Below, piece by piece: positions 19,816-29,216 of a DNA stretch of 64,000 nucleotides (position 1 is its first letter; every line of letters starts with the position of its first letter). The stretch is taken from the NCBI RefSeq assembly GCF_002238045.1, contig NZ_NBYO01000001.1, positions 558,001 through 622,000 on the forward strand, written 5' to 3'. The stretch is from Notoacmeibacter marinus (GTDB taxonomy: Bacteria > Pseudomonadota > Alphaproteobacteria > Rhizobiales > Rhizobiaceae). A program made the position numbers and the translations under genes. The notes beneath the pieces were generated by a model, which made no database searches, was not told where the DNA came from, and saw only the letters and a program-made list of their open reading frames with translations.

Positions 19816-21921
19816 ATGATCGAACGCTTTACGACGCTCATCGGCCATCACGATATTCCCACGCTTCTGCTTGCCATCCTGATCTGTACCGCCGGTTCCA
19901 TACTGTTCGTGCAGCTTCTTGGCCGGGCGCGCCGGACGGATGGGCTTCAGCGCGTGATCTGGACATTCTATTCCGGCCTGGTCGGCGGCGGCACGGTCTG
20001 GACCACGCATTTCATCGCCATGCTGGCCTGGCGACGTGATCTGCTGCTCGGTTTCGATCCCATTCTGACCGGTAGCTCGCTCGTCGTCGCCGTTCTCGTC
20101 ACGGCGCTCGGCGCTCATATCGTCGCCATCGGGGCGGAGCGACGCTGGGTCGAGTTCGGAGGCCTTATCATCGGACTTGGCATCGCCTCCATGCACTTTC
20201 TTGGCATGGCCGGCATCAACCTGTGTGCCGATCTGACGGCCAATCCCGGCGGTATCGTTTTGGCGATCCTCCTTGCAGCCGGATTCAGTGTGCTCGCGGT
20301 GCATCGACTTGCCCGGCCGATCACCCGCTTCTGCCGGTTCGGCGGCGCGCTCTCCTTCGCGCTCGCGATCCTCCTTCTGCACCTGACGGGCATCGGAGCG
20401 CTCGACGTGGAGATCGACCAGGCTCTGCTGGCGATGGGCAAGTCGTTTTCGCCCTACCTGATGGTCGAGGCCATTATCGCTGTCATGGTGCTGATCCTGA
20501 TGACGGCGGGCGGCGCCTATCTCAACGATAGCCGCCACAAGGAAGAAACGAACCGGCGCTACCGCCATATGGCGATGCACGACTCGCTCACCGGCCTGCC
20601 AAATCGCCCGCAGATTCAGGAGCACCTCGTGGCGACGCTCGAGGATGTGGAGCACGAGGATAGCTGGGTGGCCGTGCTGTCACTCGATCTCGACCGGTTC
20701 AAGGAAATCAACGACGTTCACGGTCACGCGGCAGGCGACGAAGTCTTGCGCACCCTCGCTGATCGTTTTGCCACTCTGCAGGATGACCACGTCATGATCG
20801 GCCGGTTCGGGGGTGACGAGTTCCTTGCCGTGATCGGACCGGTCTGGCGCAAGGGCAGGATTCACACTCTGGCCGAGAGACTGTTGGCGGAAGTCCGCAA
20901 GCCGATGCCATGGCAGGGCCATGAGCTCAGCGTCGGCATCAGTATCGGCATGGCGCGCTTTCCCGAGGACGGTTCAAACGCCGAACAGTTGCTCGATCGC
21001 GCCGACCTGGCGATGTACCGAGCCAAGGAAAACGGCAAAAACCGTATCGAGCGCTACGAAGCAGGCATGGAGGAATCCAATCGCTCCCGCGCGGCGCTGG
21101 CAATGGATCTCCGCAACGCGATCGGCAATGACGAATTCGAAATCTACTATCAGCTGCAGAACGATACCGTGACGGGCAAAGCGCTGGGCGCGGAGGCGCT
21201 TTTGCGCTGGCACCATCCCGAACGCGGCATGGTCCCGCCCTCGGAGTTCATTCCCATCAGCGAGGATACCGGGCTAATTACGCAGATCGGCGAAATGGTG
21301 CTGCGGCGGGCCTGCCACGACGCCGCTGCCTGGCCGAACCGGATGCGGCTTGCGGTCAATGTCGCGCCGAAACAGCTTCTGGACGACAAATTCATTCGCA
21401 TCGTGCAGGAAGCCCTCCTCGAAAGCGGACTTTCGCCCGACCGGTTGGAACTGGAGATCACCGAAAGCAGTATCATCGCCGACCAACAGCATGCGCTGCA
21501 CGTCATCCGCCAGTTGAAAGCCTTTGGCGTACGGATCGCGATGGACGATTACGGAACCGGTTATTCCTCATTGTCCACGCTGCACAATTTTCCGTTCGAT
21601 AAGATCAAGATCGACCGGTCCTTCATTGCGGACCTGCCCGGCAACGACCATTCGGCAGCCATCGTGCGCGCCACCCTCATTCTGGGCAAGGCGCTCAAGA
21701 TCCCGATTCTCGCGGAAGGAGTCGAAACGGAAGAGCACATTGCTTTCCTGAAAAACGAGGGCTGCCAGGAACTGCAGGGCTTCTTTTTCGGAAAACCGAT
21801 GCGGCTCAACCGTCTGAATGAGCATTTCGGCGAATTAACACAGGACGGATCGGCACAGGAGAACGACTGCGAGCTTCGTTCCGCCGAAATGAAGCCGGTT
21901 CCGGCCCGCGGGGTGGCCTAA
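19816..21921 (+). CDS. MHYT-GGDEF-EAL membrane cyclic-di-GMP protein
   Basis: A 701-residue protein. The first 240 residues form about seven membrane spans with MHYT-like motifs (TTHFIAML near 66, SMHFLGMAG near 117, LLHLTGIGA near 190); the canonical Met-His-Tyr-Thr is degenerate in all three. Then a GGDEF domain (GGDEF at 332-336, intact active site) and an EAL domain (EAL at 460-462, DDYGTGYSS, KIKIDRSF and AEGVET intact). Both cyclase and phosphodiesterase activity are possible. MHYT domains are thought to sense diatomic gas or copper. It follows a terminator and has its own transcript. Confidence 0.95.
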   Translation: MIERFTTLIGHHDIPTLLLAILICTAGSILFVQLLGRARRTDGLQRVIWTFYSGLVGGGTVWTTHFIAMLAWRRDLLLGFDPILTGSSLVVAVLVTALGAHIVAIGAERRWVEFGGLIIGLGIASMHFLGMAGINLCADLTANPGGIVLAILLAAGFSVLAVHRLARPITRFCRFGGALSFALAILLLHLTGIGALDVEIDQALLAMGKSFSPYLMVEAIIAVMVLILMTAGGAYLNDSRHKEETNRRYRHMAMHDSLTGLPNRPQIQEHLVATLEDVEHEDSWVAVLSLDLDRFKEINDVHGHAAGDEVLRTLADRFATLQDDHVMIGRFGGDEFLAVIGPVWRKGRIHTLAERLLAEVRKPMPWQGHELSVGISIGMARFPEDGSNAEQLLDRADLAMYRAKENGKNRIERYEAGMEESNRSRAALAMDLRNAIGNDEFEIYYQLQNDTVTGKALGAEALLRWHHPERGMVPPSEFIPISEDTGLITQIGEMVLRRACHDAAAWPNRMRLAVNVAPKQLLDDKFIRIVQEALLESGLSPDRLELEITESSIIADQQHALHVIRQLKAFGVRIAMDDYGTGYSSLSTLHNFPFDKIKIDRSFIADLPGNDHSAAIVRATLILGKALKIPILAEGVETEEHIAFLKNEGCQELQGFFFGKPMRLNRLNEHFGELTQDGSAQENDCELRSAEMKPVPARGVA

Positions 21922-21931
21922 GTCTGCGCGG

Positions 21932-22822
21932 TTAGGCCGGAAAGGACGATGCGACCTCGTCGCGCAGCCATTTGGAAAAAGCTGTCATCGCAGCATTCGG
22001 TCGCCGTCTTTCCGAGCGGAGGAGCCAATAGGCAAGGCCTGTCGGCTGACAGCCAGGGAACGGCGCAACGAGCTGCCCTGCCGCGATCGCATCCTGCGCC
22101 AGAAACTGCCATGCCAACATGACGCCCTGGCCGGCGATCGCCGCCTCCAGACAGAGCGCGCCATCGGAGAATGTGTATCCTTCGGGAAGGTCCTCTTCCT
22201 TCATGTCGAACTGGTCCAGCCAGACTTGCCATGGAATGACGGAGTTCACGTCCCGCAGGATCGGCACCGCCATCAGGTCGGCAGGCGCCTTCAACGTCTT
22301 CGCATGGTCCGGCGAACAGACAGGAAAGACCTGCTGCGGCGCCAGAAAGGTCGCCGCAACATCGGGGTAATCGCCATTGCCGACGCGGATGGCCAGATCG
22401 ACATCGGATGCGTCGAGGTCGACAAGCATCGTCGTCGCTTCCACGCGCACCCGGATATCGGAATGAAGGCGCGAGAACTGGGCAAGACGCGGCACCAGCC
22501 ATTTCGATGCGAAATTCGGCGCGACGGACAGGGTGAGGACCGATTCGTCCCGCCTACGCGCGGCCAAAAGTGCCTGATCGAGATAGCCGAACCCCTCGGT
22601 CAGTTGCGGCAGAAATTTCTCGCCGAACGGCGTCGGAAGCATACCGGTAGCGGACCGCTCGAAAATACGATGGCCGAGCTGCCTTTCCAGACCGATCAAA
22701 TGCTGGCTGATCGCACCCGGCGTGACGCCGATTTCGGTAGCAGCTCCCTTCAGCGAACCGGTTCGTCCGACCGCTTCGGCTGCCCGCAAGGCGTTAAGAT
22801 GGACACGACTGAGTTCGCTCAT
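21932..22822 (-). CDS. LysR family transcriptional regulator (GcvA-like)
   Basis: A 296-residue regulator. The N-terminal winged helix contains GSLKGAATEIGVTPGAISQHLIGLE. The effector domain has VLTLSVAPNFASKWLVPRL, typical of the GcvA group. It converges on the GGDEF-EAL gene with a 10-base gap and is divergent from a small gene at 22913. LysR proteins often control the divergent neighbour; that is an inference here. Confidence 0.95.
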   Translation of the reverse strand: MSELSRVHLNALRAAEAVGRTGSLKGAATEIGVTPGAISQHLIGLERQLGHRIFERSATGMLPTPFGEKFLPQLTEGFGYLDQALLAARRRDESVLTLSVAPNFASKWLVPRLAQFSRLHSDIRVRVEATTMLVDLDASDVDLAIRVGNGDYPDVAATFLAPQQVFPVCSPDHAKTLKAPADLMAVPILRDVNSVIPWQVWLDQFDMKEEDLPEGYTFSDGALCLEAAIAGQGVMLAWQFLAQDAIAAGQLVAPFPGCQPTGLAYWLLRSERRRPNAAMTAFSKWLRDEVASSFPA

Positions 22823-22912
22823 TCAGTTTTTCTATACAATGGGCGAGGGAACTTCCATTGAATAGGAGGTCTGGTACGCCGTATTTATGACGATCAGATT
22901 GATATCAGGTCA

Positions 22913-23239
22913 ATGCGGTATGTCATGTCGGAAACTATCTTCCAGAAAATCTACAGACACATCCTCGGCGTGGGAGATCGCAACGATGCATCGTCCCACG
23001 CGGCGCTCATGGCTATGACACCCGATGAACTGGCGGATCTGCCGATGAGCCCCTGGGTAGATCTCCGTGCGCTGGCAGAGACCGAATTTACGCCGCTCGG
23101 CGCAATCAGCCCATCGCCCGCGGCGCATCCAGCACGCCGCGTCCCCGCCACGCATCCGTCTGCCAGAGATGGTCGAGCGCGCTGCGATAGTCCGGAAAGC
23201 GGAAGCGATAACCCGCCTGGCGGAGTTTCGCGTTGCTGA
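22913..23239 (+). CDS. Small protein of unknown function, 3' part overlaps the opposite-strand SDR gene
   Basis: An ORF of up to 108 residues divergent from lysR. The first 65 or so residues (MSETIFQKIYRHILG, then LMAMTPDELADLPMSPWVDLRALAE) look like a real small protein, faintly like DUF1127 proteins. From about residue 65 the frame runs antisense over 134 bases of the SDR gene and becomes Pro/Arg/Ser-rich, which suggests the original stop was lost or that the end is not real. Start may be at 22913 or 22925; no strong ribosome site. Confidence 0.4.
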   Translation: MRYVMSETIFQKIYRHILGVGDRNDASSHAALMAMTPDELADLPMSPWVDLRALAETEFTPLGAISPSPAAHPARRVPATHPSARDGRARCDSPESGSDNPPGGVSRC

Positions 23240-24008
23240 CGCGCTTGTTGTCGCCATAGAAGCTTCGCGCCATCGGCGAAAGATCGGCACTTTCGAAGTC
23301 GATGGCGGGCGGTGGTTCGACACCCATGAGCGAGGCAGCATAGTCGATGACGTCCTGGGGCGGGGCCGGTTCGTCATCGGTCACGTTCCATGCGCCATCC
23401 GCTTTCAACCTCATGACATGCGCGGTCGCGCCGGCAATGTCGTCGACATGGATGCGGTTGAAGACCTGGCCCGGCTTGATGATTCGTCGCGCCTTGCCTT
23501 CGGCCAGTTTGACCATCTGGTTGCGGCCCGGCCCGTAAATGCCGGCCAGACGAAGGATCGCCACGGGAAGGTCGAGCTCTTCGCCCAAGGCGGACCACCC
23601 GTCTTCAGCCGCGATACGCTCGTGGCCGCGCTTCTTGCTGGCCAGACGACGCGCGGTTTCGTCGATCCATCCACCCTCCGCGTCTCCATAGACACCGATG
23701 GTCGAGAAATAACCGATCCATTGCAGCGACGGCATATGGTGACGAATGGTATCGCCGACGGCCTTCAGCACCGGATCGCCCTTTGCGTCCGGCGCGACGG
23801 AGATCAGAAGATGGGTGACGTTGCCGAGCGGGAGCGAGCCGACATCATCATCGCGACCACCGAAGCGGAACGGCTCGATGCCGTAGTCGGGAAGGGTCTG
23901 CAATTGCGCATCGGAGCGCGAGGTGCCGCCGATCCATTCCGCCTCGTTCGCCAGTTCCGTGGCGACGCCGCGCGCACTGTAGCCGGCCCCAAAGAGAAAG
24001 AGTTTCAC
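23106..24008 (-). CDS. NAD(P)-binding SDR/epimerase-family protein
   Basis: A 300-residue atypical extended short-chain dehydrogenase/reductase. It begins MKLFLFGAGYSARG with a GxGYxxRG nucleotide loop, has YFSTIGVYGD, LRLAGIYGPGRNQM and NRIHVDDIAGA, hallmarks of the YeeZ-like epimerase group common in alphaproteobacteria. The start is GTG at 24008 because it overlaps the queG stop in GTGA; the upstream ATG at 24053 would extend 45 bases into queG. Substrate unknown. Confidence 0.9.
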   Translation of the reverse strand: MKLFLFGAGYSARGVATELANEAEWIGGTSRSDAQLQTLPDYGIEPFRFGGRDDDVGSLPLGNVTHLLISVAPDAKGDPVLKAVGDTIRHHMPSLQWIGYFSTIGVYGDAEGGWIDETARRLASKKRGHERIAAEDGWSALGEELDLPVAILRLAGIYGPGRNQMVKLAEGKARRIIKPGQVFNRIHVDDIAGATAHVMRLKADGAWNVTDDEPAPPQDVIDYAASLMGVEPPPAIDFESADLSPMARSFYGDNKRVSNAKLRQAGYRFRFPDYRSALDHLWQTDAWRGRGVLDAPRAMG

Positions 24009-25198
24009 GCCGCACCGGCCCCCTTTTCGCCATCCACAAGGGCCGTACGCCATTCGGCCCGCACTTCGTCATTCTCTTCGGTGGCGGCGCGATGCTGATG
24101 GCACGAGAGCGCCTGCCGGTCCAGCCGCGAAAGGGCCCAGACTGCCATGGCGCGCACCTGCGACGACGGGTCGTCGAGCAGTTTCGTCACTTTCGGCACC
24201 AGCGCGGGATCTTTACTATTGCCGGTGGCGATCAACACGTTTCGAACAAACCGGTCCCGGCCGATCCGCTTGATCGGCGAGCCGGGGAAGAAAGCCCGGA
24301 AGCTGACATCGTCCATCGTAAGGAAATCGGTCAGCGGCGGCGCCGTCAGATCGTGCCGGGCGGCGAGCTTCGCCTCTTTGGTTTCGCTGGCGAATTTGTT
24401 CCACGGACAGACGGCGAGGCAGTCGTCGCAGCCATAGATGCGATTGCCCATCTTTTCTCGGAAGGAAAGCGGGATCACACCGTCATGCTCGATGGTGAGG
24501 TAGGAGATACAACGCCGCGCATCGAGCCGATAGGGTGCGGGAAACGCATCGGTCGGGCAGATGTCGAGACAGGCGCGGCAGGAGCCGCAATGGTCGCTCT
24601 CCGGCTCGTCGCGTGGCAGATCGAGGGTGGTCAGAATCGCGCCGAGAAACAACCACGAACCATGGCTCCGGCTGACCAGATTGGTGTGCTTGCCCTGCCA
24701 GCCGAGGCCGGCCGCTTCTGCCAGCGGCTTTTCCATCAAAGGCGCGGTATCGACAAAGACCTTCACCTCGCTGTTATCGTCCTCGTTTATCTGCCGCGCA
24801 CGGGCCAGCAGTTTCGAGGCCAGCGTTTTCAGCCGACCCTTTATGAGATCGTGATAATCGCGGTGACGTGCATAGACGGAGATATTGGCCCGGTCCCGCT
24901 GTTCCAAAAGCGGCAACGGATCGTGGTCCGGTCCATAATTGAGGCTGAGCATGACGACCGAGCGGACATCCGACCACAGCGCGGAAGGATGAGCGCGGCG
25001 CTCGGCCGTTTCCGCCATCCAGCCCATTGTTCCGTGATGACCCTCGGCCACGAAGCGCGCCAGCCGTTCCGCCGCTTGCGGGATCGCATCGGGTGCCGTG
25101 ATCGCGACGCCGTCGAAGCCGAGCGCGTCGGCTTCCCGCCTCAGAAAGGCGCCGAGCCGACCGGCTCTTTCGGTTCCGCTAGAAATCGGGGTCCGCAT
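24005..25198 (-). CDS. queG: Epoxyqueuosine reductase (QueG)
   Basis: A 397-residue cobalamin- and iron-sulfur-dependent enzyme that makes the last step of queuosine in tRNA. Two 4Fe-4S cluster motifs are visible: CGSCRACLDICPTDA and YGCDDCLAVCPWN. The catalytic region contains VDTAPLMEKPLAEAAGLGWQGKH. The C-terminal HEAT-like repeat has VRAMAVWALSRL. It overlaps the FzlA-like gene by 20 bases upstream and the SDR by four bases downstream, so this is an operon. Confidence 0.97.
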   Translation of the reverse strand: MRTPISSGTERAGRLGAFLRREADALGFDGVAITAPDAIPQAAERLARFVAEGHHGTMGWMAETAERRAHPSALWSDVRSVVMLSLNYGPDHDPLPLLEQRDRANISVYARHRDYHDLIKGRLKTLASKLLARARQINEDDNSEVKVFVDTAPLMEKPLAEAAGLGWQGKHTNLVSRSHGSWLFLGAILTTLDLPRDEPESDHCGSCRACLDICPTDAFPAPYRLDARRCISYLTIEHDGVIPLSFREKMGNRIYGCDDCLAVCPWNKFASETKEAKLAARHDLTAPPLTDFLTMDDVSFRAFFPGSPIKRIGRDRFVRNVLIATGNSKDPALVPKVTKLLDDPSSQVRAMAVWALSRLDRQALSCHQHRAATEENDEVRAEWRTALVDGEKGAGAA

Positions 25199-25871
25199 AA
25201 TGGGCGGAGGGCGGCAATCCGCGCACTCGCTCCTGCAGAAGGGGCCGGAAGGAGGGCCGACTTTTCACGCGAGCATACCAGTCGCGCGCCGCATCGTGAC
25301 CCGACCAGTCCAGCTCGCCGAGATAATCCAGAATGGAGAGCGTCGCACCAGCGGCGAGATCGGCGATGGAAAGCCGGTCGCCAGCCAGCCAGTTTCGGCT
25401 GCCGGCCAGATAATTGGTGTATTTCAGATGCTGCTTGATGTTGTTGCGCGCAGCGCGCAGCGCCCCGGCATCGGGCGATCCTCCGCCTTTGTCGGTCGGC
25501 ATGAGCGGGCGCGTCACCCGTTCGCGGACCATGTGGCGGGTCACCTCGTTTTCGCATTTTTCCAGATACCACAGCGTCAGCCGCCGCGCCTCGGCCCGAC
25601 CGAACACATCTTCCGGCATCAGCCGGTTTTCGCGCGCCATACTGCCGCGCGTCTCATCCAGATATTCAAGGATCGGGATCGTGCCCGCAACCGGCTGATC
25701 GGCCTCGGCCAGCAGAACCGGGACCGATCCGGCCGGGTTAAGCTGAAGGAACTCACGCCGACGCACCCAGGGCAGTTCCTCGATCAGCGTGAACGGCACC
25801 GCATATTCGGAGAGGAGCAGGCGGGTGAAGCGGCTGCCCGCATTCATGGGATAGTGAAAAAGGGTCAGCAT
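25179..25871 (-). CDS. fzlA: GST-fold FtsZ-binding protein FzlA-like
   Basis: A 230-residue protein with thioredoxin-like N-terminal domain (MLTLFHYPMNAGSRFTRLLL, NPAGSVPVLL) and all-helical GST C-domain. The C-terminal tail VRGLPPSAHYADPDF matches the conserved tail of FzlA, the FtsZ-curving division protein of Caulobacter and relatives. No classic catalytic Ser/Tyr for glutathione transfer is obvious. The queG-fzlA-uppP neighbourhood is seen in other alphaproteobacteria. An ordinary GST is the alternative. Confidence 0.75.
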   Translation of the reverse strand: MLTLFHYPMNAGSRFTRLLLSEYAVPFTLIEELPWVRRREFLQLNPAGSVPVLLAEADQPVAGTIPILEYLDETRGSMARENRLMPEDVFGRAEARRLTLWYLEKCENEVTRHMVRERVTRPLMPTDKGGGSPDAGALRAARNNIKQHLKYTNYLAGSRNWLAGDRLSIADLAAGATLSILDYLGELDWSGHDAARDWYARVKSRPSFRPLLQERVRGLPPSAHYADPDF

Positions 25872-26023
25872 CGCTCACGCATCAGGGCTACGCATGGCCA
25901 TCGTTATCCCGCACCGTTAAAGGGTATCCCAAAGTGCGATTCGATTGGCCATCGGGTGTTCCGGCTATAGAGGCTAACAGTTAAGCGCACAAGAATTAGC
26001 AACGTGTGAAGGACCAAGCGGCC

Positions 26024-26830
26024 GTGGGTGAACAGACGATTCTGGAAGCGCTGGTTCTGGGCATTCTGGAGGGGCTGACGGAGTTTCTGCCGGTCTCCTC
26101 GACGGGGCATATTCTCCTTGCCGGCCACTTCATGGGCTTCGAATCGACCGGCAAGGTGTTCGAGATCGTCATTCAGCTCGGCGCAATCCTGGCGATCGTG
26201 ATGCTCTATTTCAGCCGGCTTCTCAATCTGGCGGTCACGCTGCCGAGCAGCGAGCGCTCACGCCATTTCGTGACCGGCATCCTGTTGGCGTTCCTGCCGG
26301 CGGCCGTGATCGGCGTTCTGGCGCATGACTTCATCAAGACGGTGCTGTTCGAGACACCCATGGTGATCTGTGTGGCGCTGATCGTCGGCGGCGTGGTGCT
26401 TCTCTTCGTCGACCGGCTCGTCAAGGCTCCACGCTATGACGATGTGATGGATTATCCGCTCTGGCTGTGCCTTGCCATCGGCTTTTTCCAATGCCTTGCC
26501 ATGATCCCGGGCACCTCGCGCTCCGGTTCCACCATCGTCGGCTCGCTTCTTTTGGGTGCGGACAAGAGAAGCGCGGCGGAGTTCAGCTTTTTCCTCGCCA
26601 TGCCGACCATGACCGGCGCGGTCGCCTACGACCTCTTCAAGAACCGGGATGTGCTGTCGGGTGCCGATACCTCGATTATCGCCGTCGGCTTTATTGCGGC
26701 CTTCATTGTCGCCGCGTTGGTGGTGAAGGCCCTGCTCGCCTATGTCAGCCGCTACGGCTATGGCCTGTTCGGCTGGTGGCGCATCATGGTCGGCGCTGCG
26801 GGGCTGGCCGGGCTGCTACTGGTGGGATGA
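26024..26830 (+). CDS. uppP: Undecaprenyl-diphosphatase (UppP/BacA)
   Basis: A 268-residue membrane enzyme with about eight spans that dephosphorylates undecaprenyl diphosphate for peptidoglycan recycling. The family motifs [16 protein letters not shown] and [10 protein letters not shown] are intact. The start is GTG at 26024, placed ten bases after AAGGA; a GTG at 26006 is also possible and lengthens the protein by six residues. Divergent from fzlA with a 150-base gap. Ends nine bases before the convergent NDUFA9-like gene. Confidence 0.95.
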   Translation: MGEQTILEALVLGILEGLTEFLPVSSTGHILLAGHFMGFESTGKVFEIVIQLGAILAIVMLYFSRLLNLAVTLPSSERSRHFVTGILLAFLPAAVIGVLAHDFIKTVLFETPMVICVALIVGGVVLLFVDRLVKAPRYDDVMDYPLWLCLAIGFFQCLAMIPGTSRSGSTIVGSLLLGADKRSAAEFSFFLAMPTMTGAVAYDLFKNRDVLSGADTSIIAVGFIAAFIVAALVVKALLAYVSRYGYGLFGWWRIMVGAAGLAGLLLVG

Positions 26831-26839
26831 GTCGGGCCT

Positions 26840-27823
26840 TCAGACGGGGCCGTGGCCGCGGTTGAACTCACCTTCAGGCCGGTAGCGCCAGATATAGGAC
26901 GGGATGACGGCACGTATCGTGTGCGGCACGATGCCCAACCCTTCGAGCGTCCGGCCATCGCTCTTCGCCTCGTCGGAGACGATATTGTCATTGTCCAACT
27001 GCTTGACCTGATCGGAGGTGATCGGGGCCAGACCGAAGGGGATCAGATCGCCGACCGCGCCCATCATGCTGGCAATCGGCTTCGGAAGCGTCAGGAGAAG
27101 ACGTTTGCGGTCGACCTGATCCAGAACGATTTCCATCAGTTCCTTGAAGGTGAAGACCTCCGGGCCGCCCAGTTCATAGACCGTGCCGCCCTGCAGTTCG
27201 CCGGCAACGCTGCGCGCGACCACTTCCGCGACATCGGCGACGTAAACCGGCTGGAACTTCGTGTCGCCGCCGGCGATCAGCGGCAAAGCCGGGCTGAAGC
27301 GCGACATCTCGGCGAAACGATTGAAGAAGCTGTCTTCGGGCCCAAAAATGATGGAGGGTCGCAGGATGACGGCATCCGGCACCGCGTCCAGAACCGCCTG
27401 CTCGCCCTTCGCCTTGGCCCGTGCATAGGCGCTTGTGCTGTCGTCATCGGCGCCGATGGCCGAAACGAAGGTGACGCCCGCCCCGACCTGCGCCGCCGCC
27501 CGCGCAACGGACGCCGCGCCTTCGTGCTGGATCGCGTCGAATGTCTGCTTGCCGCCTTCCATCAGAATGCCGACGAGATTGACCACATGGTCAGCGCCCT
27601 GGCAGACGCGCGCCACCGCCTCATCGTCGCGAATATTGGCTTTGACCGCCACGATCTGACCGACATCGCCCAGCGGCTGCAGATGATGGGCAGTGTTGGG
27701 GTTGCGACATGCCACGCGAATGCGGAACCCGCGCCTAGCCAATGCCTGCACGACATGCCGGCCCAGAAAGCCGGAGCCGCCAAAAACGGTGACAAGAGTG
27801 GGGTCTGACGGGTAGCGGGTCAT
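26840..27823 (-). CDS. Complex I NDUFA9-like NAD(P)H-binding protein
   Basis: A 327-residue atypical SDR with VTVFGGSGFLGRHVV near its start, and YARAKAKGEQAVLDA, VILRPSIIFGPEDSFFNRF and FQPVYVADVAEVVA, which match the NDUFA9/YbjT group. In mitochondria NDUFA9 is an accessory subunit of complex I; alphaproteobacterial homologues are usually assigned by that likeness. ATG at 27823 is favoured over 27865, as the shorter form begins just before the Rossmann fold. Confidence 0.9.
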   Translation of the reverse strand: MTRYPSDPTLVTVFGGSGFLGRHVVQALARRGFRIRVACRNPNTAHHLQPLGDVGQIVAVKANIRDDEAVARVCQGADHVVNLVGILMEGGKQTFDAIQHEGAASVARAAAQVGAGVTFVSAIGADDDSTSAYARAKAKGEQAVLDAVPDAVILRPSIIFGPEDSFFNRFAEMSRFSPALPLIAGGDTKFQPVYVADVAEVVARSVAGELQGGTVYELGGPEVFTFKELMEIVLDQVDRKRLLLTLPKPIASMMGAVGDLIPFGLAPITSDQVKQLDNDNIVSDEAKSDGRTLEGLGIVPHTIRAVIPSYIWRYRPEGEFNRGHGPV

Positions 27824-27927
27824 GTTCGATCTCTGGACTGGACTGGGCCTTCCGGCCCATTTCATTCGCTCTTCCCTGCCGATTTAGCGGTTTTGGCGCA
27901 AAGCGCAACGCGAAGCACGATTTTGCG

Positions 27928-28647
27928 TCAGCTTTCCAGCGGAGTCGTATCCAAAGACCGCCTGTCATTATCGGCGCGGGCGGCGCGTTCACCAAAGAGC
28001 CATGTTGCCAGCGCGCCCGCAATAATGGCGCCGACGATCTGGCACAGGATGAATAGCGGCACGTCGACCGGGCGGATACCGGCGAATGTATCGGAAAAGG
28101 CGCGGGCGATGGCGACCGCCGGATTGGCGAAGCTGGTGGAGGCGGTGAACCAGTAGGCGGCGGTGATGTAGAGGCCGACGAGCCATGGGACACTGTCCGG
28201 GCGAAACCGGATGCCGCCGAGGATGAAAAAGACCAGGCCGAATGTCGCGACGATCTCGGCCAGCCATTGGCCTATGCCGGACCGGACGGTCGTGGAGGCT
28301 TGCAGGATCGACAGATCGAACATGCCGTGGGCAATCAGCGTGCCGACGACGCCACCGGCGATCTGCGCGGCCATGTAGGCGCCGGCGACGCGAAGAGAGG
28401 ATTCCTTGCGGAGCAGGAAGGCGAGCGTCACCGCTGGATTGAAGTGGGCGCCGGAAATCGGGCCCAGAACGGTAATGAGGACGACCAGAATCGCCCCTGT
28501 AGGCAAGGTGTTTCCGAGAAGCGCCAAGGCGGTATCGTCGGTCAGATTGTCGGCCATGATGCCGGAGCCAACAACCGTGCCGACCAGCATAGCGGTGCCG
28601 AGCGCTTCGGCGATCAGGCGTTGCGGAAGGCCGAAATGCACGCTCAT
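27928..28647 (-). CDS. Aquaporin/MIP family channel
   Basis: A 239-residue six-span channel with both pore motifs: GAHFNPAVTLA near residue 66 and TSFANPAVAIARAF near 185. The residues around the second motif and the Arg in AIAR agree with the selectivity filter of aquaporins. Homologues in rhizobia include AqpS, an arsenite channel, but no ars genes are nearby. The start at 28647 has GGAG at about nine bases; ATG at 28665 is possible. It lies 146 bases beyond the cytochrome c stop. Confidence 0.93.
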   Translation of the reverse strand: MSVHFGLPQRLIAEALGTAMLVGTVVGSGIMADNLTDDTALALLGNTLPTGAILVVLITVLGPISGAHFNPAVTLAFLLRKESSLRVAGAYMAAQIAGGVVGTLIAHGMFDLSILQASTTVRSGIGQWLAEIVATFGLVFFILGGIRFRPDSVPWLVGLYITAAYWFTASTSFANPAVAIARAFSDTFAGIRPVDVPLFILCQIVGAIIAGALATWLFGERAARADNDRRSLDTTPLES

Positions 28648-28793
28648 GCTACCGCGCTCCGCCATTCCCGGTCATTTCTTATCGCCACTACCGGCATCCG
28701 TTCGGCCCCTGCCCCGCTTCCATTCATTATCGTATGGCGGCGTCGATAGTCTCAACCGTGTAACAGAATGATGACATGGCGATCGGATCGCAA

Positions 28794-29216
28794 TCAGTCG
28801 ATTCCGTTGGCGCGCTGGATGGTGCGGATGTAGTTCGTGATCTTGCCAACGTCGCTTTCGCTGACGCCCTTGACCGGCGGCATGTTGCCGAACTGCCAGT
28901 GATGCGCGCGCACGCCGTTGAGAGCGGCAAGAATAAAAGCCTGATCGCCATGATGGCTCGGCTCGTAGATGCGATGAACGAGCGGCGGCCCCTGTTCCGA
29001 ACCCGCAGCGTTGGCACCATGGCAGGTCGCGCAATTGGCGTCGAACAGAGCCTTGCCGGCCAGCTGCTCGGTCGAGAAATCGGGTATGGACAGTTGCAGG
29101 CCGGCCTCGTTCCGCTCCGCAACCGCGTCCGGCGCATCGCCGCGGAACAGGACGAACCAGGCGGTCGCAACGGCGGCCAGCAAAGCAATTGCGATGAAGG
29201 CGCTTTTCCTATCCAT
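28794..29216 (-). CDS. Membrane-anchored class I cytochrome c
   Basis: A 140-residue protein with one N-terminal hydrophobic span (AFIAIALLAAVATAWFVLF) and a periplasmic c-type heme domain: CATCH heme-binding motif near residue 63, distal Met in NMPPVKG near 112. The first bases overlap the end of cueR by eight, so it is made from the cueR transcript. Its link to copper is by context: it may pass electrons to a copper enzyme or be a redox partner in copper oxidation; neither is shown. Confidence 0.92.
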   Translation of the reverse strand: MDRKSAFIAIALLAAVATAWFVLFRGDAPDAVAERNEAGLQLSIPDFSTEQLAGKALFDANCATCHGANAAGSEQGPPLVHRIYEPSHHGDQAFILAALNGVRAHHWQFGNMPPVKGVSESDVGKITNYIRTIQRANGID

